Shown: positions 26,645 to 36,483, counted from the stretch's first letter. The stretch: DNA of 64,000 nucleotides from Chitinophaga agrisoli (GCF_008386695.1 NZ_VUOC01000002.1:798481-862480); one strand, 5' to 3'. Notes: a model not told the origin generated them from the sequence alone. Numbers and translations are program-made.

Positions 26645-27241
26645 ATGCTCCAGTCTGTCACTACCTTACAACAAATCCTGTTTGACCTGAGCGGCATACT
26701 GCCTGCGGATGCCCAACCGCTTTTTTCCGTAACCCGTCCGGCGCAGCTGGCCGCCAATGCGGTATACATTCCGGAGGGAGACCGGAGTAAGAAACTGGCC
26801 TTTATTGAAAAGGGCATTATCCGCGCGTACCGTGTAAAGGACAATGGCGATGAAGCCACTCTATTCCTCCGCTGGGAAGGCCAGTTTGCCGCCTCCCATG
26901 ATACCATTATACATAGCCGCCCTTCCCGTTTTATTTACCGGGCGCTGGAAGATACCAGCCTGCTGGAGATAGACTACGATGTGCTGGAAACGGTGTTAAA
27001 AGCCCATACGGAATACGAGCCATTGCGCAATTTCTTCCTCATGAAAATGCTGGCAGAATCGCTGGACCTGATAGAGACCTTTGTAACGCTTTCGCCGGAG
27101 GAACGGTACCGCCGGCTGGTAAAGGATAAGTTTGATATTGTGAACCGGGTGCCGGACAAATACATTGCCTCCATGCTGGGCATTACGCCGGTATCCTTAA
27201 GCCGGATCCGAAAACGTATACATGCCCGTGGCCAGCATTAA
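26645..27241 (+). CDS. Crp/Fnr family transcriptional regulator
   Basis: 198 residues. A cyclic-nucleotide-binding-like beta-barrel spans about 20-115, with KKLAFIEKGIIRAYRV matching the family's glycine turn. A dimerisation helix and a C-terminal HTH follow (about 155-195, IASMLGITPVSLSRIRKRI). The cNMP-binding Arg/Ser pair is not clearly kept, as in most Bacteroidota Crp-like proteins, so the ligand is unknown. The sterol-desaturase-family gene 69 bp downstream may be a target (inference). Confidence 0.92.
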   Translation: MLQSVTTLQQILFDLSGILPADAQPLFSVTRPAQLAANAVYIPEGDRSKKLAFIEKGIIRAYRVKDNGDEATLFLRWEGQFAASHDTIIHSRPSRFIYRALEDTSLLEIDYDVLETVLKAHTEYEPLRNFFLMKMLAESLDLIETFVTLSPEERYRRLVKDKFDIVNRVPDKYIASMLGITPVSLSRIRKRIHARGQH

Positions 27242-27310
27242 TTAACCTTTGTTAACCGCTACTGCCTGCCCCTGCCCTATTTTTGTCATTATCATCCAAA
27301 CACTACGGAT

Positions 27311-28120
27311 ATGGAACAAAAATTAGCGCCTGTTTTCTGGTTATTAGGCAAATCCGCCCTTCGTTATTTTGTGCTGGCAGGTATACCTTTCCTGCTGTTC
27401 TATGTATTCTTCCCGGCAAAGTTCTTCCGGCAGAAGATACAGCAACGGCTGGCCTCCCGTAAAGACTTCCTGCGCGAAGTATGGTATTCCATGCAAAGCA
27501 CCCTGGTGTTTACGGCCATTGCAGCGGCCCTGCTGTTTACGCCCCTGCGGCAGTATACCCGCATCTACGATCACCTGCAGGATCATCCCGGCTGGTACCT
27601 GTGGACCAGCGTGGCCATTGCGCTGGTGATCCATGATACTTATTTTTACTGGATGCACCGGCTGCTGCATCATAAAAACCTGTTTAAGCTGGCCCATGTG
27701 GTACATCATAAAAGCACCAACCCCTCTCCCTGGAGCTCCTACTCCTTTCACCTGCTGGAGGCGGCGCCAGAAGGCCTGGTGCTGGTGGTCATTACCATGA
27801 TATTGCCCATACACCAGCTGGGCATCTTCCTGTTCACTATTGCTGCTTTTATCATTAATGTATACGGCCACCTCGGTTATGAGATCATGCCGCGCTGGGT
27901 ACGGCGCACCTGGTTGTTTGAGGTGATCAATTCCTCTGTACATCATAACCTGCACCATAGCAAGTTTAAAGGTAATTATGGTTTGTATTTCCGCTTCTGG
28001 GACCGCGTTATGGGCACTGAGCATCCGGATTATGTAAAGGAATATGACCGGGTACAGGCGCAACGCCTGCAGCGGGCCGCTAAAACAGCGGCGCAGCCGC
28101 CGGTAGCCGCTTCTTTATAA
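27311..28120 (+). CDS. Sterol desaturase/fatty acid hydroxylase family protein
   Basis: 269 residues with about four TM helices. The di-iron histidine clusters are present: HDTYFYWMHRLLHHKN, HVVHHKS and, near the C-terminus, HHNLHHSKFKGNYG. This family adds hydroxyl groups or double bonds to lipids or sterol-like substrates in the inner membrane. The substrate is unknown; in Bacteroidota, sphingolipid or fatty-acid hydroxylation is plausible. It follows a Crp-type regulator and ends at a strong bidirectional terminator. Confidence 0.92.
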   Translation: MEQKLAPVFWLLGKSALRYFVLAGIPFLLFYVFFPAKFFRQKIQQRLASRKDFLREVWYSMQSTLVFTAIAAALLFTPLRQYTRIYDHLQDHPGWYLWTSVAIALVIHDTYFYWMHRLLHHKNLFKLAHVVHHKSTNPSPWSSYSFHLLEAAPEGLVLVVITMILPIHQLGIFLFTIAAFIINVYGHLGYEIMPRWVRRTWLFEVINSSVHHNLHHSKFKGNYGLYFRFWDRVMGTEHPDYVKEYDRVQAQRLQRAAKTAAQPPVAASL

Positions 28121-28134
28121 AGATCAAAACATAC

Positions 28135-28178
28135 ATAAAAAAACTGCCGGGGAATCTCACCCCGGCAGCCCCGTTTTT
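28135..28178. terminator. Bidirectional rho-independent terminator
   Basis: CTGCCGGGG / CCCCGGCAG stem with a 7-nt loop, flanked by A7 on the left and T5 on the right. It serves the hydroxylase gene (plus) and the efflux operon (minus). Confidence 0.9.
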
Positions 28179-28205
28179 AACACAGGATATGTATGGTTTC
28201 CGTAA

Positions 28206-29381
28206 CTATTTCACTGCTGCCGCCAGGGCCACATGTTTCAGTTCAGCGCTATCCCTTATCTCCTCAGTAGCTGTTTTCACGATTACGTCATTCAGGGCCA
28301 GGTCGCCAAAGATCTCTGCCTTATCATCCACTTTACGGCCCACCTTCACCGGTACCCATACAGCGTGATTGTTCACGACTTTAATTACATAAATACCTTG
28401 CGTAGAATTTAAGACTGCTTTTGCGGGTACTACAAAACCTTTGTCGCTACCCCCTGTGAGGGCAATAGATACGCTGGCGATCATACCCGGTAACAGCCTT
28501 TTATCGTCATTGGTCACATCCATTTCTATATTCTGGGCACGCAGCCTTTCATCCAGGGCGCCGGCCAGGCGGGTCACCTTTGCTTTAAAGGTCTGGTCAG
28601 GGATGGCGTTCACGGTAAAATCCACTTCGCTGTTATCCTGCAGGTAACCGGTATAAGCTTCCGGTACCGCCACTATCAGGCGCAGTTTCTTCTGTTCCTG
28701 CAGGGTAAAGATGGGCAGGTCAGAGCCTTTACCAGCCGGGCCTACATATGCGCCGGCACTTACATTCCTGCGGCTGATCACGCCATTAAAAGGCGCGCGG
28801 ATCTCCAGGTAATTGCGGTTATCGCCTATCTCGCGGTAGCCGGCTTTGGCGGCATCCAGCTGGGCCAGGTCTGATTTCTGTTTGGCAAACGCTATATCCA
28901 GATCGTTCTGGGATACGGTACCGGGCGTTTTACTGGTCTCCAGCAGGCGGTCGTAGGTAGCCTTGCTGGACAGGTAGATGGCTTCCTGAGATTTGAGGCG
29001 GGATTCTGCGCCGGACAACTGCGAGTTCAACTCAGGCGCTTCCATGGTAACCAGCAGCTGGCCTGTTTTTACTTCGCTACCCACATCCACATATAATTTC
29101 TTTACAAAGCTGCTTACTTTGGCATACAGATCCACCCGCTGAAAGGCAACCAGTTCGCCCGGGATGTCTATGGTAGAAGAGAGCTGCCCTTTCTGTAAAG
29201 AGAAGGCTTCCAGCGCCGGCGCCTCTGCAGGAGCGGCAGCTTCTTTTTTCTCCTCATGTGCAGACGAAGTGCTGCAGCTTTGCATGAATACGGCCAATGC
29301 TATCACCGGTAAAAATATGATGGCCTTTGTTGATACTGGTTGCATAAAACGAGATTTATAATTTCCTGTTACTTTGTTCAT
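28206..29381 (-). CDS. RND efflux periplasmic adaptor (MFP) lipoprotein
   Basis: 391 residues. A lipoprotein signal ends in VFMQSCS (lipobox Cys about 36). The usual adaptor order follows: lipoyl half-motif (VDVGSEVKTGQLLVTMEAPEL), coiled-coil hairpin (about 115-185), second lipoyl half (YLEIRAPFNGVISRRNVSAG), beta-barrel and membrane-proximal domain. It bridges the inner-membrane pump and the outer-membrane channel. It is the third gene of the operon and starts 7 bp after the pump gene. Confidence 0.94.
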   Translation of the reverse strand: MNKVTGNYKSRFMQPVSTKAIIFLPVIALAVFMQSCSTSSAHEEKKEAAAPAEAPALEAFSLQKGQLSSTIDIPGELVAFQRVDLYAKVSSFVKKLYVDVGSEVKTGQLLVTMEAPELNSQLSGAESRLKSQEAIYLSSKATYDRLLETSKTPGTVSQNDLDIAFAKQKSDLAQLDAAKAGYREIGDNRNYLEIRAPFNGVISRRNVSAGAYVGPAGKGSDLPIFTLQEQKKLRLIVAVPEAYTGYLQDNSEVDFTVNAIPDQTFKAKVTRLAGALDERLRAQNIEMDVTNDDKRLLPGMIASVSIALTGGSDKGFVVPAKAVLNSTQGIYVIKVVNNHAVWVPVKVGRKVDDKAEIFGDLALNDVIVKTATEEIRDSAELKHVALAAAVK

Positions 29382-29388
29382 ATGTTGT

Positions 29389-32300
29389 TTACGCTTTCAC
29401 GGGTATAAAATGTATGCTCTCTTCATCTTCAGGATCCAGCGATACGCTCTGCGTAGTCGTGCGGCCTTGTCCCCATGCAAACGCCAGGGGCAGGATGAAC
29501 AGTGCGGCAAAAGTAGAGGCCAGCAGGCCGCCTATTACGGCGCGCCCCAGGGGGGATGACTGATCCCCGGCTTCGCCCAGGCCGCTTGCCATGGGTATCA
29601 TACCTACCACCATCGCCATCGCCGTCATCATGATGGGGCGCAAACGCAGGGCGGCAGCTTCCCTGGCAGATAACAACGCATCGCCATTATGTTTGCGGAT
29701 CTGTTCCGCATTGGTGATCAGCAGTACCGCGTTGGAAATGGATACGCCCACGGACATGATCATACCCATGTAAGACTGCAGGTTCAGGGTAGAACCGCAG
29801 ATAACCAGCAATAACAGTGATCCCAGCAATACGGCCGGCACAGTGGCCAACACGATAGCAGATACTTTAAAGGACTGGAAGTTAGCAGCCAGCATGAGAA
29901 AGATCACCACTATCGCTACCAGCAAACCGCTCTGCAGGCTATCCAGCGTATCTGTAAGGGTGCTGCTCAAACCGATGGGCTCTACGGTTAAACCACGGGG
30001 CAGATCGCCCAGGGAGGCAATGGCCTTTTGCACATCGACTGTCGCAGCGCCCAGGTCCGTATTATTCAGGTTGGCGGTTACGGTCAGGATGGGTAAAGCG
30101 CCCAGGTCATCCGCCTCACCGTAGGTAAGGCCTGGCGTAATGGTGGCCACATCACCCAATATGGGACGGGTATTATTCCGCAGCAGCGGGATCTGGGTAA
30201 TATCATTCTGACTGGTGATCTGGTTTTCCGGTATCTCTACCTGTACGTTATAACTCAGGCCAAGGCGTTCATCCACCCAGATGTTCTTTTCGGTTAAACG
30301 GGAAGAAGAGGTGCTTGCTGTGAGGGAGCGGGAGATATCCGATACATCCACGCCCAACTGTGCGGCCCTTACACGGTCTATATTGATGTTGAGCGCAGGA
30401 TATTTGATGGACTGGCCAATCTGCACATCCCGCAGGTATGGGATCTGTTTCAGCTTCTCCACCATCTTTGCTGCATACTGCTCGTTGATCTTTTTATTAC
30501 GGCCGGCAAACCGTACTTCTATCGGTGTAGGCGAACCCTGGCTCAGGATCTTATCAGTGAGCTCAATAGGCTCAAAGGAAAGCGACATATTCGTGTCGAT
30601 CTGTTTGGCGCGGGCCCTGATCTTATCCTTCAGCTCATCCAGGTCTACTTTATAACCTTCTTTCAGAGCTACCTGCAGTACCGCTTCGTGCGGTCCTGCC
30701 ATCCACAGGAAGATAGGCGCGGTAGAATATGTTTGCGGGTGCGTGCCCACAAACGCCGAGGTTATGGATACATGCTCTTTACCCACGATATCATTTACGG
30801 CGTTGATAAGCGATATTGTCTTTTTCTCTGTTTCTTCGATACGGGTACCATCCGGCTCCCGCATACGTACCTGGAACTGCCCACCATTCACCTTAGGCAA
30901 TACATCGCGCCCAATATGGGTAATGAGCAGCACCACCGCACCGGAGACCAATACCAGGTAAGCTATTACGATGGGCTTACGGTAAGGCATCATTCTTTCT
31001 ATAAAGCGCAGGTAGCGTGCCCGCAGTTTTTCAAAGCGGCTCACTTTTCCATTCCGGTCGCTATCCGCTCTTTCCAGCAGATGTTTTTTCTGTTCCCAGG
31101 TATTATGCTCTCCGGCAGGTAGACCTGCGGCGGCGTATTCTTCACTTTCTGTCAGCTCCCTGCCATCTTTGCCTTTATGATGTTTTACTTTCATGATCCA
31201 GTTGGCCATCACCGGTACAAAGGTCTGTGCCAGGAAATAGGATACGATCATGCTAAAACCAATGGCCAATGCCAGCGGCAGGAACAGTGATCCTGGTATA
31301 CCGCCCATGGTAAAGGCCGGCGCAAATACCGCCAGGATACAAAAGAGTATGAGCAGTTTGGGAAAGGCTATTTCCTTACACGCATCCCAGATGGCCAGGG
31401 CTTTTGGTTTGCCCAGGTCAAAGTGCTGGTGTATGTTCTCTATCGTTACCGTACTTTCATCCACCAGGATCCCAATAGCCAGGGCCAGACCGCTCAACGT
31501 CATGATATTGATGGTTTGCCCGAATAAGCTCAGGAACAGTACGCCCGATATAATGGAGGTAGGAATGGTGAGGATCACGATCAATGCGCCACGGGCATCC
31601 CCCAGGAACAACAGTACCATCAACCCTGTTAGCACGGCGCCAATAGCGCCCTCGCTCAACAAACTTTTTACGGAATTGATCACGTAGGTGGACTGGTCAA
31701 ACTCATAACTCAGTTTCACATCTTCCGGCAGCTGTGCCTGTATTTTAGACAGTGATTTTTTCAGGTTCTGCACCACTTCCCAGGTGGAAGCGTCCGCAGC
31801 TTTTGCGATATCGATATATACGGAACGGCGGCCGTTGATCAACGCATAACTGGTGCTCACGTCCGCGCCGTCTTCTACCGTTGCCACATCGCGCAGGTAC
31901 AGGTTCTGTACCCCGCTTTTGAACAAGGGCATATCTTCAAAATCCTTTGCCGTTTTAATGGTGGTATTGGCGGGCGTAATATAGTTCTTGTCGCCAATGC
32001 GCACGTTACCGGAAGGGGCTGTCTGGTTATTTACACGCAGTGCTTCTACCAGCTGGTCAGGCGTAAGGTTATGGGCGCGCAGCAGTTCAGGATTGGCTTT
32101 GATCACCACTGTACGCTGGTTACCGCCAAAAGGTGTGGAAGCTACCAGACCGGGGATAGAGGTAAACGAAGCGCGCACATATACGTTTGCCAGGTCCAGC
32201 AGCTCGTTATTGTTACGTTTATCGCTGCTCAATACCAGCTGTCCTACAGGCAGGGTACTTGCGTCAAAGCGTATAATAAACGGCGGGTTGGAGCCTGGTG

Positions 32301-32658
32301 GAAAGATGGCCTGTATACGGTTGGAGAAGGCGCTCACCTCCGCCGCCGCCTGCGCCATGTTGGTGCCAGGGTAAAAGTTGATCTTGATCAGCGTAAGGCC
32401 CTGTATGTTCTTTGTCTCTACACTCTTTACCCCGTTCACAAACAGCAGGATATTGATATATTGCTTACCAAAGAAGGATTCCATCTGCGTGGAGTTATAC
32501 CCGCCAAAAGGGTGCGAGAGGTATATCACCGGCAGTTCCAGCTTGGGGAAGATGTCGATCTTAATAGTAGTCACCGCCTTTATACCAAAGAAGAACAGGC
32601 CGGCAACAAGCACCAATATGGTAATAGGCTTCCGAAGCGCAAAACGTATTAGATTCAT
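29389..32658 (-). CDS. RND family efflux permease with EF-hand-like loop
   Basis: 1089 residues, the full size of an AcrB/MexB-type trimeric drug exporter: 12 TM helices with large periplasmic loops after TM1 and TM7. TM4 carries GILVDESTVTIENI, where the usual Asp-Asp proton pair reads Asp-Glu. The cytoplasmic loop between TM6 and TM7 is longer than in AcrB and contains DSDRNGKVSRFE (532-543), a complete EF-hand-type calcium loop. The gene lies between the TolC and adaptor genes, with 51 and 7 bp gaps. The substrate is unknown. Confidence 0.95.
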   Translation of the reverse strand: MNLIRFALRKPITILVLVAGLFFFGIKAVTTIKIDIFPKLELPVIYLSHPFGGYNSTQMESFFGKQYINILLFVNGVKSVETKNIQGLTLIKINFYPGTNMAQAAAEVSAFSNRIQAIFPPGSNPPFIIRFDASTLPVGQLVLSSDKRNNNELLDLANVYVRASFTSIPGLVASTPFGGNQRTVVIKANPELLRAHNLTPDQLVEALRVNNQTAPSGNVRIGDKNYITPANTTIKTAKDFEDMPLFKSGVQNLYLRDVATVEDGADVSTSYALINGRRSVYIDIAKAADASTWEVVQNLKKSLSKIQAQLPEDVKLSYEFDQSTYVINSVKSLLSEGAIGAVLTGLMVLLFLGDARGALIVILTIPTSIISGVLFLSLFGQTINIMTLSGLALAIGILVDESTVTIENIHQHFDLGKPKALAIWDACKEIAFPKLLILFCILAVFAPAFTMGGIPGSLFLPLALAIGFSMIVSYFLAQTFVPVMANWIMKVKHHKGKDGRELTESEEYAAAGLPAGEHNTWEQKKHLLERADSDRNGKVSRFEKLRARYLRFIERMMPYRKPIVIAYLVLVSGAVVLLITHIGRDVLPKVNGGQFQVRMREPDGTRIEETEKKTISLINAVNDIVGKEHVSITSAFVGTHPQTYSTAPIFLWMAGPHEAVLQVALKEGYKVDLDELKDKIRARAKQIDTNMSLSFEPIELTDKILSQGSPTPIEVRFAGRNKKINEQYAAKMVEKLKQIPYLRDVQIGQSIKYPALNINIDRVRAAQLGVDVSDISRSLTASTSSSRLTEKNIWVDERLGLSYNVQVEIPENQITSQNDITQIPLLRNNTRPILGDVATITPGLTYGEADDLGALPILTVTANLNNTDLGAATVDVQKAIASLGDLPRGLTVEPIGLSSTLTDTLDSLQSGLLVAIVVIFLMLAANFQSFKVSAIVLATVPAVLLGSLLLLVICGSTLNLQSYMGMIMSVGVSISNAVLLITNAEQIRKHNGDALLSAREAAALRLRPIMMTAMAMVVGMIPMASGLGEAGDQSSPLGRAVIGGLLASTFAALFILPLAFAWGQGRTTTQSVSLDPEDEESIHFIPVKA

Positions 32659-32709
32659 AATAACTTATATAACAATTGTCAAAACCAGTTTATCTATCTA
32701 TTTCCCAGC

Positions 32710-34104
32710 TTACAGTTCTTTTGCAAACAAATTAAAGTCGCCGCTGGCGGAAGCTTTCAGCAACAGCGCCTGCCATACATTGCTGTAGGCGATATCACGG
32801 TCTGTTTCCGCTCTTACCAATACATACAAGGCCTGCGTTACATCCACCAGGTTGGTGAGGCCGTTGCGGTACAACACTGTTTTCTGCAGGAATGCGTCAG
32901 AAGCCGCTTTTACCTGTACCGGCACTTCGTTATAATTATCCAGCGCGTTCTGGATGCGTGTTTCTGACAAGGCCAGTTGCGCATGCAGCTGCTGGTCTGC
33001 CAGATCGTATTCCGCCTGCAGCCCCTTGCTGATCTGCTTCTGGGATTTTACCTGCTGGCTGATGCGCAGCGTTTGGGTAAAGTTCCAGCTAATGCCCAGG
33101 CCAATAAGGTAGTTGGTTCGGGTAGGTTTGATACCATCCCAATAGGCTTGCGAATAAGCGTCCAGGTGTTGTGCGCTGTAGGTGGCATCAAAACCGGAGC
33201 CCCTTGTCTGCAGCACACCCACCAGTGAGAATACCGGGAAGTTGAATGTTTTAAAGTATTTCGCCTGCTCATCGCTTAGCAGCACGCGGCTTTTATACCA
33301 TTGTAGTATGGGGTGGTTGCTCAAGGCTGCTGTATCATTCATAATAGCAGGCACCCTGGCAACAAAGAACGTATCCAGTGCAAACGACTGTGCCGGTACG
33401 CCCATGAGTACGGCCAGCTGGTTGGCCTGTGTCTGTTCAAAATCAACGGCACGGGTCAATTGGATCTTTGCGCTGGACACTTCTGCATTGGCTTGTGAAG
33501 AATCTACGCCGGGCGCCAATCCGTTCTTAACGCGGGTTACCACCACATGGCGGAACGTATCCGCACGGTTCAGGTTCTTCTGGTAAGATAATGTGAGCTT
33601 CTGCGCGGCGAGCAGATTAAGATAAGCGGCTGCTACCTTTACTTCCTGTTGAAAAATTTCCTGCTGCCAGTCATTGTTATCCCGGGTAGCAACCGCTTGT
33701 GCCGTTCTGATCTTCTCTTTTGCCCGTCCAAATGCGAAAAAATCCCAGTTTATATTCGTAAGATATAATGCGCCAAATGCTGCATTCCAATTCTGATCCG
33801 GTAAAGGTTGTCCGGAAGAGGAGGCGGCTAAGCCGCCAAAGCCGTACAGGGGGCCGTTCTGTCCGTTAATGGTTCCATAGTCCTGCTGTGCGCTCAGGTT
33901 CAGGTTAGGCAGGTAATCCCGTTTAGCCTGTGTTACGCTTGTTTTTGAAGCGTCTGCATAGCTGGCTTTTGCTTTGATGGTACCGTAATTATTAACGGCA
34001 GTCTGTATCGCGTCTTTTAACGTAAGTGTTTGCTGTGCGCTTAAAAGATGTATATTAATGAAGATGAAAAGAAGAATAAAACCCCAATATTTTTTCCCAA
34101 ACAT
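32710..34104 (-). CDS. TolC family outer membrane efflux protein
   Basis: 464 residues with a signal peptide ending at LLSAQ. Two long coiled-coil repeats typical of OEP/TolC are seen, for example LKDAIQTAVNNYGTIKAKASYADASK near the start and the matching NGLTNLVDVTQALYVLVRAETDRDIAYSNV near the end. It forms the outer-membrane tunnel of the pump. It is the first gene of the efflux operon, so the operon promoter should lie in the 215 bp upstream, where TTGAAGTA repeats are found. Confidence 0.94.
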   Translation of the reverse strand: MFGKKYWGFILLFIFINIHLLSAQQTLTLKDAIQTAVNNYGTIKAKASYADASKTSVTQAKRDYLPNLNLSAQQDYGTINGQNGPLYGFGGLAASSSGQPLPDQNWNAAFGALYLTNINWDFFAFGRAKEKIRTAQAVATRDNNDWQQEIFQQEVKVAAAYLNLLAAQKLTLSYQKNLNRADTFRHVVVTRVKNGLAPGVDSSQANAEVSSAKIQLTRAVDFEQTQANQLAVLMGVPAQSFALDTFFVARVPAIMNDTAALSNHPILQWYKSRVLLSDEQAKYFKTFNFPVFSLVGVLQTRGSGFDATYSAQHLDAYSQAYWDGIKPTRTNYLIGLGISWNFTQTLRISQQVKSQKQISKGLQAEYDLADQQLHAQLALSETRIQNALDNYNEVPVQVKAASDAFLQKTVLYRNGLTNLVDVTQALYVLVRAETDRDIAYSNVWQALLLKASASGDFNLFAKEL

Positions 34105-34170
34105 GTAACTACGATTTTTGCAGAATGGTTCCTAAACTTGTAATTCCAACTGCAAAGTGAGCCCATAATT

Positions 34171-34192
34171 TTGAAGTAATCTTGAAGTATTG
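34171..34192. promoter_or_regulatory. 11-bp direct repeats upstream of the efflux operon
   Basis: TTGAAGTA occurs at 34171 and again at 34182, exactly one helical turn apart, 67-86 bp before the tolC-like start codon. The same TTGAA core with 11-bp spacing is found upstream of the response-regulator gene at 36367-36382. A likely OmpR/PhoB-type binding site (inference). Confidence 0.55.
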
Positions 34193-34319
34193 ATACTATC
34201 TAAAAAAATATTGGAGAATTTTATCCGGCTGTAACGCAGTGTGGTGGGGTATTTACGCAAGGCTAACGCAAACTGTCAAACAAATATGACAATCAGGATC
34301 TGAATAGAAGCGGTGGAAT

Positions 34320-35633
34320 TTATACGATGGCCGGTTGTGCGGCAGCTGCTAAATTATCAAGCGGCACTGGCGTTACAACGGCTTTAGGCGCAGGCTGAAA
34401 ATCTACCTGCAAAGTATGTATACGGTTCTTATAGCTATAGGAAACACAGAATCCGCTTACGTCGCAGATCTGTTTTACGATCGATAATCCCAGCCCTACA
34501 CTGTCACTGCATTGATTGCTTTTCTTAAAGCGCTGGAATAATTCATCTGTAGGCATTTCCGGCGGCAGCCCGGTATTGCTTACGATAAGCCGCTGTGCTG
34601 TCAACCGGATATCGATATTACCGTTATCCACATTGTGGCGCACCGCATTGCCCAGCAGGTTATTCATCAGCATATCCGCCAGCATGGGATGGATCTTCAG
34701 TTGTACATTGCTGCCAAAATCCGTATGCACAGAAAGATGTTTCATCTCTATCCGGTCTTCATAAGCCGCCAGCACATCTTTGGCTATGCGGCAGAACTTA
34801 ATGCTCTCAGACACGGCATATTCATTATTCTCCAGCTTGGCGATGAGCGTAAGGGAGCGGTGGATCTTTGATAACCGCTCAATAGCGTTCTGCATATCGC
34901 CCAGCAGGGTGGCCTGGTCTTCTTCAATATTGGTCTCGCTCAGCAGCTCCAGTTTATTGCGCAGGATGGCCAGCGGCGTTTGCAGCTCATGGGAGGCGTT
35001 TTCGCTGAACTCTTTGATGGCTACATATTCATCTACCGCCTTATCCGTGGTACGCTGCAGGAACTCGTTCAGCTCCCGGAACTCATGCGTGCGGGTAACG
35101 GGGAACTGCACTTTCTTTTTCACATTAAACCGCTGGATCTGTTTTATCGTCAGCTTTAAAGACTGCAGGATACGCGCAGATACCAGCCTGGCCGTGATGC
35201 TTACACAAACAATGATGATAAGCAGCTTCCAGATAATGGTATCCATAATGGCGTTCATGATCTGTTTTGAGCCGGGTATATAGTTATTGGAAGAGATGCG
35301 GTAAGGCTGGCCCTTGATGGTATAGTAGGAATTTACCGTTAACAGGCTGATAAACCCTTTATCATCGCTGTTTGTTTTCTCTATCTGTACACGGTCTTCC
35401 GGAAGGGCGGTTTGCAATGGCGTAACGGAGAGGGAGGATCCCTTAGGCGCTTCGCCAATGGGCAGGCCTTTTTCCATGCGGCTGGCGGTGGTCTCATTCA
35501 GGGCGCTTAGCTGGGAGATCTCCGTTTTATCTATATTCTTTACCAGGTTATGGTAGCAGATATAGGCGGTTACCGGTGTTGTTAACACGATGATACCGAT
35601 GAACCATAAGGTGAATTTATCTACTAGCTTCAT
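34320..35633 (-). CDS. Membrane sensor histidine kinase
   Basis: 437 residues. TM1 (about 10-30) and TM2 (about 135-155) flank a periplasmic sensor of about 100 residues. A HAMP-like linker leads to HisKA with H box ASHELQTPLAIL and HATPase_c with NLLGNAVRHN and GLGLSIVKQI. It is encoded 18 bp after the OmpR-type regulator gene and directly upstream of the efflux operon on the same strand, so it probably senses envelope stress or pump substrates (inference). The C-terminal tail of about 25 residues is alanine- and proline-rich. Confidence 0.93.
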   Translation of the reverse strand: MKLVDKFTLWFIGIIVLTTPVTAYICYHNLVKNIDKTEISQLSALNETTASRMEKGLPIGEAPKGSSLSVTPLQTALPEDRVQIEKTNSDDKGFISLLTVNSYYTIKGQPYRISSNNYIPGSKQIMNAIMDTIIWKLLIIIVCVSITARLVSARILQSLKLTIKQIQRFNVKKKVQFPVTRTHEFRELNEFLQRTTDKAVDEYVAIKEFSENASHELQTPLAILRNKLELLSETNIEEDQATLLGDMQNAIERLSKIHRSLTLIAKLENNEYAVSESIKFCRIAKDVLAAYEDRIEMKHLSVHTDFGSNVQLKIHPMLADMLMNNLLGNAVRHNVDNGNIDIRLTAQRLIVSNTGLPPEMPTDELFQRFKKSNQCSDSVGLGLSIVKQICDVSGFCVSYSYKNRIHTLQVDFQPAPKAVVTPVPLDNLAAAAQPAIV

Positions 35634-35651
35634 TCGTTCACTATTGATTTG

Positions 35652-36341
35652 TTACTTCACTGCTGCCGAAGCATTGAATTTATATCCCAATCCATAAACC
35701 GTAGCTATATAATCTGCTCCGTTGGCAGCGCTGATCTTCTTGCGAAGGTTCTTAATATGCTGATAAACAAAATCAAAGTTAGCCAAATTATCTGTATAAT
35801 CGCCCCAGAGGTGGGTGGCTATGGACTGCCGGGACAGCACCCTGTTCTTGTTTACGATCAGGTACAGCAGCAGTTCAAACTCCTTACGGGTGATCTCCAG
35901 CAGCGTATCATTCACGGTGGCCTCCAGGGTATCTGTATTCAGGCTGATCTCATTAAAGCTGATCATACTACTGCCGGATAGTTGTTTACGGCGGTAAATG
36001 GCCCTTAAACGGGCATGCAGCTCCGGCAGGTGGAAGGGTTTGGTGATATAATCGTCCGCGCCTATTTCCAGGCCGGTCACTTTATCATCCAACGCGTCTT
36101 TGGCGGAGATGATAAGCACCCCGCTCTGTATATTCTCTGCCCGGATAAACTTTAACAGTTCCAGCCCATTACCATCGGGCAACATTATATCGAGCAGGAT
36201 ACAATCGTATGTAAAAAGTGATAACTTTGTTCTGGCCTCGTCAAACGTCTCTGCCAGCTCGCAGATGTACCCTTCCCGGGCCAAAAAATCATGCAGGCTG
36301 CTGGCTATTTCCTTACTATCTTCTATTACTAACACTTTCAT
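35652..36341 (-). CDS. OmpR/PhoB family response regulator
   Basis: 229 residues from the ATG at 36341; a longer frame upstream adds sequence unlike the family. The receiver domain has the acidic pocket VIEDS, the phospho-acceptor Asp in CILLDIMLPDG (about 51), and the Thr/Ser and Lys residues in IISAKDALDD and YITKPF. The winged-helix effector domain ends ATVYGLGYKFN. It is partner to the kinase gene 18 bp downstream. Direct repeats with 11-bp spacing lie 19-46 bp upstream of its start, as expected for autoregulation. Confidence 0.95.
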   Translation of the reverse strand: MKVLVIEDSKEIASSLHDFLAREGYICELAETFDEARTKLSLFTYDCILLDIMLPDGNGLELLKFIRAENIQSGVLIISAKDALDDKVTGLEIGADDYITKPFHLPELHARLRAIYRRKQLSGSSMISFNEISLNTDTLEATVNDTLLEITRKEFELLLYLIVNKNRVLSRQSIATHLWGDYTDNLANFDFVYQHIKNLRKKISAANGADYIATVYGLGYKFNASAAVK

Positions 36342-36359
36342 AGAATTGCTAAGGTAGCG

Positions 36360-36388
36360 TTGAATTTTGAAACAAATTTGAAGTTGGG
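36360..36388. promoter_or_regulatory. TTGAA direct repeats upstream of the response regulator
   Basis: TTGAA at 36360, 36367 and 36378; the last two are 11 bp apart (TTGAAACAAAT then TTGAAGTTGGG). The core and spacing match the repeats in front of the efflux operon at 34171-34192. Confidence 0.5.
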
Positions 36389-36483
36389 GGAGTCTTTTGC
36401 CCAGGGAGCAAGGGAAAAGGCAACACCAAATATACTCAAAAACGGGTTTGACAACTGGTACTATTTTACCCAAAATGGCCGAG

